Shown: piece after piece, positions 39,501-51,500 of the stretch | Layout: each line of letters opens with the position of its first letter | Numbering within the stretch: the stretch's first letter is position 1 | NCBI GenBank assembly: GCA_035578175.1 | Contig: JAQMRL010000001.1 | Location: 237,661,038-237,725,037, forward strand | From: Catonia carolina | Taxonomy: Eukaryota > Arthropoda > Insecta > Hemiptera > Achilidae | Reading direction: 5' to 3' | DNA: 64,000 bases | Translations under genes and position numbers: made by a program | The notes under the pieces: model-generated | The model's database searches: none | What the model was told of the DNA's origin: nothing | The model's input: the letters and a program-made list of their open reading frames with translations, nothing else

Positions 39501-42500
39501 AAACGATTTTCTGCTTAAAACGCGGTTTTCGTGAAGTCCCTTAATTAGTAAGGTAAAAACACGTGTATATGTTTCCACTTAATACGCATTCAATCCTGCC
39601 CAATATGCGCTCTAAATTGATGACTTTTAAAAATAAGTAATGGCAATTACTAGTCATAGTATTTATATACATATGTATTAGTGGTGTTATTTGCTTGTTT
39701 TTTTAAAAAATTAAATGTGATGTTCAAAAAAAGGTATGTATCTTTATGTTTATGTAGTACACATAACCTATATATTTATTTATGTAAAACTTATTTTTCA
39801 AACTTAATTAATACTTTGCGTGCTAAACACGTAATTTTACGGAACGGTGATACGTTTACAGCTTGCGGATCACGTAATTTTACAGAATTCGATCATTTAT
39901 TCTGAATTTACGTACATTTAAGTACTAATATACACCGTTAAAAAGCGCTAGTATGTTAGTGTTTTATTCACTTATAACGAAACAGCTGTTGGAACAGTAA
40001 ACAGTGAGGTTATACACATGAGTTTTGTTTTTCACAAAAGAAATTTTTGTGTTTATTTTGTTTTTTCGTCGCCAGAATCAGCTGTTTAACAGCTGATTTT
40101 CGGAGACAAAGGTTCCTGGTTCATATCCTAGTAAAGGTAGTTACTTTTATACGGATTTGAATACTAGACAGTGGTTACCGGTGTACTTTGATGGTTGGGG
40201 TTCAATTAACCATACTCTCTCAGGAATGGTCGGCCTGGGTCTGTACAAGACTACACCTCATTTACACGTCATACACATCATCCTCATCTCATTGGGTCAT
40301 GGGGTTGCTTATTGTTCTCAATTGAACAGATTGCAACGAACACAAATTAGGAATAAAAAAAATTTTGTTTTTTAAATTCAATAACATAGTTTGGTTTATA
40401 AAGTATTATAAAAGAGTATAATAATTTTTTGTGTATAAAATTGTACAATAGTTCAAATAAATTGTTTAAACAACATGCGAAATGCAGTGGAAAAGTGAGT
40501 TTTATTATTTTATTAAAACAATTTAACAGCTTATAATACACCATTCAAAATTAGAAGATTTCATATTTCCAGCCATGTCAGTACCATCTTAATACTCCTT
40601 ATAATGTTATTTTTACAATGTTTCAAATATTGACAAAAATGGCCAGCACTCGATAAACGTCCACGTTTTTTGTCCCTAGCACTCAGTGTTATAGTATGAA
40701 ACCGTAATTTTCTAATGACAGTTTAATCACAATAATAACAAAATCAGAATTTAAAGATCAGTTTGGAAGCCAGGATAACGGGAATTATTGCACCTTTGTA
40801 CTAAAAATATGCATTTTATATAGAAAACGTAAAATCTAAAAAAACAAAATACAATTCAGGTGAATGTGTGTAAGAAGCATTCAGTTCTACAAAACAAAAC
40901 CAATAATTAAGAAGTAATTTCTTGTACAAGTCTTTAAACTGACTATACTAAAAAAATAGATTTTACTAATTCTGACCACCTTGGTAGCGGATTATTAAAT
41001 AGCTGAACTTCAAAGCTAAAATATCATTCTCAGCTAAGACTAAAAATTGGTATTATAAAATAGTATCATACAAGATAAAAATTAAGTCACAGTACATACA
41101 AAGTAAATACCCAACTGCTGGAGTATGTGAATAATTTTTGCTAAAATAATGGATAACTACTTGTAAAATTACATTCAATAAAATCAATTCAACTTCATTT
41201 AACACAATAAAAATTATTTCAAGAACACTACACAAATACAGTAGTTAAAAAATAATTCAAAGATTAAAAATGTTACTTAGAAACAAAATTCAATGAAAAA
41301 AAAATCTAAATTATTAAATTACTAACATGAAATTGCAATATTCCAATAAAACAATCAGTACAATTTAAATTAAAATAAGAATGACAAAATATCGACTATA
41401 TTTAATTCCAATATTCTATCCATAAAATCATCTTCTTTAAAACTTATTACTGATAATGCTTCACTAGTTTAATTGTTTCAGAGATAACAGTTCATTAGTT
41501 GGTAGCACTGTGATTATAATTATCAGCGAGTTTTTACTGAACAAATTAAGTTAAACTGGGCACAATCACTGATATCATCGTTTGAAACCTTTTATCAACA
41601 GAGGGAGACGACAATGGTTTAATTAAAAAAATAAAAATTTATACTAAACTTCCCAATACGAATAAACTTATAGGATGAAAATCTTTATTTGATACCTTGG
41701 AACTAAAATTTTCAGCTCGTTTTTTAACTGAGAGCTATTTTATTTTGAAAAAACTCTCGAATTAACAACTACTTTTCTTTGATTTGATATTCATTCAGCA
41801 TGAAAACTGTTATACATTAGTACATACAGAGGTACTATTTGTTCATTTATGAAAGATGTGATCATAATAAGCTGTTCATCCAATTGGTGTAACAAAATAT
41901 AGTGATATTCAACCTGTTAACATCCAGACTGGTCCAGATTCTGGGACTAAAATTTGTAAAGAAAAATTTAATGACAAATGCACAAGGCATAAAAACAAGA
42001 AAAGTTTACAATAACATAAACCAGAAATGCTACACTGATCAACATCAATGGTAATTTTTTTTAATAGTAATTCCTAACAACGAATTAAATATTTTTATAA
42101 TATTTTGTACTTGAAAGTTTGGATAAACCACCAGGTTAGTCTACCAGTACAGTCATCGCCACGAGTCAGCTGTTTTAACAGCTGATTTTAGGAGACTATG
42201 GTTCCGTGGTTCAAATCCTAGTCAAGGTAGTTTCTTTTACACGGATGCGAATACTAGACAGTGGTTACCGATTTACTTAGATGGTTGGGGTCCAATTAAC
42301 CATACTTTCTCAGCCGGCCACATTGGCGTAGTTGGTATCGTGCTTGCCTATTATCACGTGGTCTTGGGTTCGAATCCCATTCAGCCACGGCATATTTTCA
42401 TCCTTCACGGTCTGCATTGTCAGTAATTGCAGAAGTCAAAAATAATAAAAAAACTTTCTCAGGAAAGGTCAGCCTGAGTCTATTCAAGGCTCCACCTCAT

Positions 42501-45500
42501 TTACATAACACACATACCATCTTCATCTCATTGGGTCATGGGGTTGCTTATTGTTCTAAATGAACAGATTGCAATGTAATATACATTAGGGTAAAAAAAA
42601 TTTGGAGAGAACAGACTGCTCTGAGAATTCAGTGAGTAGGATACTTGATGACATCTACATGACTTGGAATATATTGTAATATAGTAGCAGTAAGTGATTA
42701 TTCTAAAAATTACTGTATATTGTAAGAAATTGTGAATTGTACGAAGTGGGAGTGTGTTGAACAAGAATACTAGATTGCGATGAATGAAGAGTTTTGAATG
42801 GGAGTTCTAGGAAATTGAAAATAGTAGAAATGTTTGTTTTTATTTTGATTCTTTCTACAATGTTCCATTAGAATGGAAAAATTATAAAAGGATCTGGATT
42901 AACTATCAGACCGCAGGTATAAAAGAATTAGCACCTTATAGTCATGAGTCTGTAAAGAATTGAATTGCGAAATAAAGTGTTGTCGGGCTGTTCAAAATAC
43001 TGTTGTTATGGGACCAGTTCTGCATTATGTTAAATAGTGTGTGTGCTTGCGGGTGGTATAAAGTGGTTTTGGAAAAGTAAATTGATGGTTCGATTCTTAA
43101 GGACAGTATTTTATAGTTAAGACAAGTTTGGTTTAAAATTAAGTTTTATATTAATTGTATTTAGCTAGTGGGGCTAAGTTTAATCATTAATTGTGTAAAT
43201 AAATAATTAACTATATAAATTTACCCTGTTTATAACTTATCTATCATACCTAGATCCTGAAAGAACCTAGGTTTTGGAGTTACAATACTTATTTTCTGAT
43301 TTTCACATCCAACTGTTTTGTACAATAATGGTAATGAAGACGATGAAGAGGGATAGATGAAAATGAGAAAAGAAAAAAATGCCAGTCTTGACCAAAAATC
43401 AAACTGCAACACCCCTGGTTTAGAAGACAGTTGAGCTGATTAATTATTTGGAGTAGGCAAGGGTCTGGGAAAATACAACCTTACAATTTTGCAGCTTGTG
43501 AACAGTTATTGGCTACGGTTTGGAAATTATTACAAGTTAAAACACACCAATTCTGTACCATAAAACCACAGTAATTGCTAATAACTAAGCAGTTGATACA
43601 ACTTTCAAACAAAAATAATTAATATAATAATTAAAATTTCATAATAAAAGCAAATTTGAGACATTTATTATGTTCCGAATAATCTAACAGCTGATCAGTA
43701 TTCACATGTTGCTAGATTATAAAAAGTTTGCTGGATGAACTCAATAATGAAAATTTATTATTCTGAATCACAGAAATATTAAAAAGTCTAAACAAAAATA
43801 TAATTCCTTAAGTACTGTTAAAGATGAAGTAAATAATATTTAGCAGCCAAGTACAGAAGTTAGAGTAAACTAAACCTAGGACAATATGAGAATGATATGC
43901 TAATAATATATTTTGCTTATATATGCTATCTGAATACTGTACATTATTTTCAATCACCATAATTTATCACTATTTTTGACTTTGAGTAAACATTAATTAT
44001 TTTAGTTCCTCATATCAACAACTAGTTATTAGCGACTACTTTGTTTTATTCGTGGCTACTTTGGGTAAAGTAACAGTGAGTTTGAAATTGTAATAATTTC
44101 CATACCCTGGCCAAGAATCAAACCTGGGACCTCCGCTTTGCAACGTAGGAAGATAACCACTGGGACATGGAGGTGGGCAAACATGAATCTGAACACGGAA
44201 TTCTGGTAAATGTGGCAACCAGCTGATAGCCACACATTTTCTCACTCAAATGATGCTACTAAGCACTTTTAGCAACTTTCTACCAGCTGACAGGGTTATT
44301 TTTTATTTATTTTTTTTTTTTTTTGGTTTAACGTCCGACTGTTTTGCAAATTGCTGCTAATGCAGACGGTGAAGGATGAAATGAATTTTTGTAACGTATG
44401 AAAAAATGCCATGCCCGAGTGGGATTCGAACCCAAGACCGCGTGATGAGAGGCGAGCACGTTACCAACATCGCCAACGCTGACAGGGTTAGAGCCTAAAG
44501 CTAACATTATAATAAAACATAAAACCCCTTCAATTAAGTTATTTCTTCACATTAACATAATAGAAAATATATGAATTTTGTTCAAGTCATATTACATTTC
44601 ACCAAATTGGCTATAATAATTTGACTGAATATTTTTTACCACTTTTAACACGTCCTTAACAAGTTTTATTTAGACCTATTACCAGAGGGTGCTGTGACAG
44701 ACAATTCACTGACAAAAAATCCAGGAATCTACTGAAAACAGATTTTAATTTATTTTTCATAGCATGATTTTTTCACTATTACAACTACATATCAAGATAA
44801 TTATCAACTAGGGTGACAATAATAACTGTAGGTCTTTATGAGAATCTAAACCCAAACTTTTATTTTTAAAATCAGCTTTTAATGGAGATATGTTCAATAC
44901 GCTAATATGAAGCTGCCCTCAGGCCACCTCAGTCAATCCGCAGATAAATAGTTTTTGAATCACTGAGCAAAATCAGCTGGGGAAAATATAATTTTAAGTG
45001 AATCAGCTGACAACCATACACAAACCACTGTTGGGTCCTACTCACCTACTCAAACTAATAAAAAAATCATCAAAGCATACATAATGCAACAGTAAAATTG
45101 GATTTTTTGTTGAAAATAATACAAGACGCAAAATTATAATAAAAATCCTTAGAAAAATATAATTTTAGCGATAGTAATAAAATACTATTGCAGTGGGATT
45201 ATATAAAGAACATCTGGTAAAAATCCAGAAATAAAGTGGACTCAAAATTTTATGATTACTTTATTAATATTTACTCAAAATATCCCGTATTTTAGTAATC
45301 ATTTAGCATTAAATTTTTAATATTATTTGATATTTGGTTTTTATTGGAAATGTACCAGGCAGTGGCATTAACACTGGTCCCAGCAAATAAATATTTCAGC
45401 AACCAAAAATACTGGACAGAGATGCTTCCAATCAGTAAATGGGTAAATGGATGTTCATTTATTATACAAATGAGGGGGGAATCCAAATATCATCATGTTG

Positions 45501-48500
45501 AAGCATCTTATTTTAATTTATTAACTAGGAAGTTTTCAAACATCCTTTAATGCAGAGTTACATGTTTCCAAACTGAGGGCAGAATGACACAGGGTAACAT
45601 ACTTTTAAAAATATTCAGCAGCCTCTTATATATAGCATTCATCTTACCTGGGATCAACCAACTGTACAATTTTTTCTTATCTCATTGATGAATAAATAAT
45701 ATGAATTATAAAAATAATATAAGTTGTACATAAAATCAATATTATCAGCAGAAACTGGTATTAGTTTTAAAAAACCCACAAAGCAACAGCTGGTGCAACC
45801 CTCAAGAGAGAGTGTGGACTTTAAAAAATAATACAGGATTGGACTGGAAATAGTTACTGGGGCTGGATATATTTAAAATACAACACAAGAACAGCGTTGC
45901 CTTACCACCCTTACAGTAATGAACTATCCCCAAATTAAATTCCACATTAATTGCTCAGAAAATTCTATGTACACCTTAAACAATTAAAATTAATTGCATT
46001 ACCCATTAGAATAAAAAAAAAATAACACTACCAAGTAGAATAATACTTTATCACAGATTATGAAAAAAGTTTCAAGGAGAGTCACCAAATTAGGTACTGG
46101 ATTTTCATTTATAATTAAATGAGGGGGAATCCAAACATCATCATTTATGGAAACCAATAACTTCACAAATATTTACTGAAAATCATGTAAAACACTAAAA
46201 AACCAATTCATAAAAACTTGATTATTTTGTTTTTAACACAAAACTCTTAAATTTTTATAAATATTAAGTTATTGTTTCATCTCCATTAGTATTATACGTA
46301 AAACAATTGTATTAAAATTTTTTAAATATTTCTCGCAATACTACATTTTATTAGTAAGTCGAGATTTAAACTTCTTTATGGAGTCCATTATCAACTAAGG
46401 TATTGATGCAGTCTTTTCCACATTTACAGAAAGAACTAATGTTTTATAAATGTATGGTGTAGCTTTCATTAAAAAATTTTTTAGAACTTACACCCACCAC
46501 AATACAATTCACTGGTAATCATCATTCTACTAACCCCACTAGAGCTGATAACTACACTAATTAATTAGATTTTCGCTACAACTCAAATTTAGTTGACAGA
46601 AAGAGAAACCGAAACATAAAAAGAAAAACAATTTTATGACAACAAAATTTTAACTTATTAACACCTAATATCACTTTATTTTTCTTCAGATAAGAAAAAA
46701 ATTCAGGTCTGTTTTAAACATAATTACCGATAATCTGAAACAGGAATGTGTAATTTTTCTAAGAAAAAGATTAACCATTTTTTAAACAAAGAAATATTTT
46801 TAAAAAAATTAAGAAATTTCTGACAAAATTAAATAAAAAATTTGAGTTAACTTATAAATATATTTTTTAAAGATTTACTACCAATTAGGATTGGATTAAT
46901 CATTTATCAAAATCAAATGAGGGGGAATCCACAACTCATCATGTGGTAGTAAAAATTTTACTAAGAAAATCAACAATTTATACCAACTCAGTAGCATTGT
47001 TGACTGTAAATTCCCAGAAATGACATAAACGGACAAAGAAACACGGAAAATAAATAACAAATTTGAGTTAACTTATTAACATATTTTTTAAAGATTTACT
47101 ACCAATCAGATTGGACTAATCATTTATCAAAATCAAATGAGGGGGAATCCACAACTCATCATGTGGTAGTAAAAGTTTTTCTAAGAAAATCAACAATTAA
47201 TACCAACTCAGTAGCATTGTTGACTGTAAATTCCCAGAAAAGGACATAAACGGGACAAAGAAACAGGGAAAATAAATAACAAATTTGAGTTAACTTATTA
47301 ACATATTTTTTAAAGATTTACTACCAATCAGATTGGATTAATCATTTATCAAAATCAAATGAGGGGGAATCCACAACTCATCAAGTGGTAGTAAAGGTTT
47401 TACTAAGAAAATCAACAATTTATACTAACTCAGTAGCATTGTTGACTGTAAATTCCCAGAAAAGGACATAAACGGGACAAAGAAACAGGGAAAATAAATA
47501 ACAAATTTGAGTTAACTTATTAACATATTTTTTAAAGATTTACTACCAATCAGATTGGATTAATCATTTATCAAAATCAAATGAGGGGGAATCCACAACT
47601 CATCATGTGGTAGTAAAAGTTTTACTAAGAAAATCAACAATTTATACTAACTCAGTAGCATTGTTGACTGTAAATTCCCAGAAAAGGACATAAACGGGAC
47701 AAAGAAACAGGGAAAATAAATAACAAATTTGAGTTAACTTATTAACATATTTTTTAAAGATTTACTGCCAATCAGAATTGGATTAATCATTTATCAAAAT
47801 CAAATGAGGGGGAATCCACAACTCATCAAGTGGTAGTAAAGGTTTTACTAAGAAAATCAACAATTTATACTAACTCAGTAGCATTGTTGACTGTAAGTTC
47901 CCAGAAAAGGACATAAACGGGACAAAGAAACAGGGAAAATAAATAAAAAATTTGAGTTAACTTATTAACATATTTTTTAAAGATTTACTGCCAATCAGAA
48001 TTGGATTAATCATTTATCAAAATCAAATGAGGGGGAATCCACAACTCATCAAGTGGTAGTAAAGGTTTTACTAAGAAAATCAACAATTTATACTAACTCA
48101 GTAGCATTGTTGACTGTAAGTTCCCAGAAAAGGACATAAACGGGACAAAGAAACAGGGAAAATAAATAAAAAATTTGAGTTAACTTATTAACATATTTTT
48201 TAAAGATTTACTACCAATCAGATTGGATTAATCATTTATCAAAATCAAATGAGGGGGAATCCACAACTCATCATGTGGTAGTAAAAGTTTTACTAAGAAA
48301 ATCAACAATTTATACCAACTCAGTAGCATTGTTGACTGTAAATTCCCAGAAAAGGACATAAACGGGACAAAGAAACAGGGAAAATAAATAACAAATTTGA
48401 GTTAACTTATTAACATATTTTTTAAAGATTTACTACCAATCAGATTGGATTAATCATTTATCAAAATCAAATGAGGGGGAATCCACAACTCATCATGTGG

Positions 48501-51500
48501 TAGTAAAAGTTTTACTAAGAAAATCAACAATTTATACTAACTCAGTAGCATTGTTGACTGTAAATTCCCAGAAAAGGACATAAACGGGACAAAGAAACAG
48601 GGAAAATAAATAAAAAATTTGAGGTTACTTATTAACATATTTTTTAAAGATTTACTGCCAATCAGAATTGGATTAATCATTTATCAAAATCAAATGAGGG
48701 GGAATCCACAACTCATCAAGTGGTAGTAAAGGTTTTACTAAGAAAATCAACAATTTATACTAACTCAGTAGCATTGTTGACTGTAAGTTCCCAGAAAAGG
48801 ACATAAACGGGACAAAGAAACAGGGAAAATAAATAAAAAATTTGAGGTTACTTATTAACATATTTTTTAAAGATTTACTACCAATCAGATTGGATTAATC
48901 ATTTATCAAAATCAAATGAGGGGGAATCCACAACTCATCATGTGGTAGTAAAAGTTTTACTAAGAAAATCAACAATTTATACCAACTCAAGTAGCATTGT
49001 TGACTGTAAATTCCCAGAAAAGGACATAAACGGGACAAAGAAACAGGGAAAATAAATAACAAATTTGAGTTAACTTATAAACATATTTTTTAAAGATTTA
49101 CTACCAATCAGATTGGATTAATCATTTATCAAAATCAAATGAGGGGGAATCCACAACTCATCATGTGGTAGTAAAAATTTTACTAAGAAAATCAATTTAT
49201 CCTAACTCAGTAGCATTATTGACTGTAAATTCCCAGAAAAGGACATAAACAGGACAAAGATAAAATACATTTTAGAAACATTTTTGGTACCTTAATATTT
49301 ATGGGCTGTAAAAATTACAAAACCATAATAATTTTACAAATGCATGCACATTTTACTAAGTTTAACTATAATTTATAATACAAATTTTGTTACCGAAAAA
49401 TTTATTTCAACTCAGCAACTGTAAAAACAATCAGAAAAATCGTCTTTGTGGTGGCACCTCCGTTTTATAATAGAAGTTATGACTAACTGATAACTACACT
49501 AATTATATAGATATTTCACAATAACTCAAATTTTGTTAACAGAAAGAGAAACCGAAATATACAAGAAAAAACACCTTTTTACGACCGAACAAAATTTCAA
49601 CTTATAAACACCTAATATCACTTTATTTTTCTTCAGATAAGAATTTATGAACATAATGTTAAACTCAAATGAAAAAATTCAGGTTTGTTTTAAAAATAAT
49701 TACTGATAATCTGAAACAGGAATGTGTAATTTTTCTAATAAAACGATAAACCATTTTTTAAACAAAGAAATATTTTTAAAAAAATTAAGAAATTTCTGAC
49801 AGAAATAAATAAAAATTTGAGTTAACTTATAAATTTATTTTTTTAAGATTTACTACCAATCAGTACTGGATTAATCATTTATCAAAATCAAATGAGGGGG
49901 AATCCGCAACTCATCATGTGGTAGTAAAAATTTTACTAAGAAATAAAAAATTTATACCAACTCAGTAGCATCGTTGACTGTAAATCCCAGAAAAGGGGAC
50001 ATGTATGGGACAAAGATAAAATACATTTTAGAAAAAACTTTTTTGGTACTTTAATACTTACGTTCATTCAAAAATAAATCTTTATAATGCATCCTGCAGT
50101 TCGAAATTAATTCTTTTTTATATATTGAATTTATTATATAATTTCATTATATAAAATAAGGGTTACTATTTATGGATTGTAGTAATTACTAAACCATAAC
50201 AATTTTACAAATGTAAGCACATTTTTTTAAGTTTATCTATAATGATAATACAAGTTTAGTTACCAAGAAATTTATTTCAACTCAGCAACTGTAAAATCGA
50301 TAAGAAAAATAGTCTTTGAGGTGGCACCTCCGTTTTATAATAGAATTTAAGACTACCTGATAACTACAATAATTAAATAGATATTTCACTACAACTCAAA
50401 TTTTAACAGACATTTTGTTACTATGTTTTATAGTATAACAGGTAACCAAACCTCACTCTATAGAAACCTGCTTTAACTCAAGAGATTTTGAACACATGAA
50501 CTTCATTTCAGAATCCACGGCAATAAACTGCACCAACAACTATTTTAAAATCAAAATTCAAATGATCTAACAAAAATTTTGATAACATAATTTTAACAAA
50601 GAAAATTATTACAATTTTTAATTTCCAAATAAAAACACAGATAAAATTTTACACACACAAAATTAATCAGGTATTATTAGTTTATTAGTATCTAATGTAC
50701 ATAAACTGATATAAATAACAAATTGACAATTTAGCATTACCCCCATACGGCTAACCATAGGCAACGAAAACATTGTTTAAAAACAGACAACATCATGTAA
50801 TAAATTAACGAGATAACAAACAAATTCTGGCAGCTTGTTTTATTTACAGTCAATACTTCACTAGTTATCATTTTTATTAAGTCATCATTCAACTATGCTA
50901 GTAATCATAAAATTGCGAGCATGGATCTAGTTAGCCTGTAATGCAGTGCTGCCTTATTTGGCAGTGCGAACAAACTCTTTATCTTATTATCATAAAATTA
51001 GAAATTTAATTTTGTTCTTGCTCCAGGATGGTTAGCCAAATTTTTAAAGAACTTATAAACACTACTGATTTTTTTCTTTACTTTGTTTCCTAAGGTCTTT
51101 CTTTCGATAACGACAGTAACTGTTCGGAGCCAATTTACCGGTTGTTTGCCAAAATCACTGAATTCATTCATATTTACAATTAAAAATACATTTAATACTA
51201 TGAAAAATAACAAATGAAATTTTAAAACCTTTTCAACGAAAGACTGTAATAACTAGTTAAGCAGAAGGCCTATAAAATAAAACAAATTTTTAAAACAAAA
51301 ATGATTTTAAAAAAACAGCCCGCAATTGTTACAAAACATTGGCAGGGGAAGGTGGAGTGGCAACACTGTAAGACAGGACTGGTGGAGGTACACGACTGTT
51401 TCATTTACTAGGAAGTCACAAATTTGTGAGTATTGTGAGTACAATATTGATTACGAAACTGAAATAGTTTTGAGATAAATACAAAATGATTAATTCTGTA

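Larger units (their letters stand above)
46841..49260 (-). repeat. Tandem array of 11 units of about 222 bp, each with a C/D snoRNA
   Basis: Units start with TTTGAGTTAACTTAT. Each contains the snoRNA (about 79 nt) plus a spacer of about 143 bp with CAGTAGCATTGTTGACTG, AAATTCCCAGAAAAGGACA and GGGACAAAGAAACAGGG. Units are nearly identical, so the expansion is recent or kept uniform by gene conversion. Two snoRNA subtypes alternate irregularly: CATCATGTGG with ACTACC, and CATCAAGTGG with ACTGCC. The whole array lies in me31B intron 1. Confidence 0.95.

Noticed and set aside
39470..39900. A Tigger-like element starting CAGTAGTATCCGTTTAATATG
   Set aside because: The left end resembles a Tigger TIR, but I could not find the inverted partner in the window, so the element cannot be bounded.
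46480..46560. A further C/D snoRNA (ATGATGATTACC on the minus strand)
   Set aside because: It has a good box C, but I found no matching box D with a complementary terminal stem downstream.
46841..49260. CRISPR-like array or plain satellite DNA
   Set aside because: The regular repeats with spacers recall a CRISPR, but the spacers are as conserved as the repeats, the unit is far too long and the DNA is from an animal. Plain satellite does not explain the stem-box-box-stem layout or the covarying copies outside the array.
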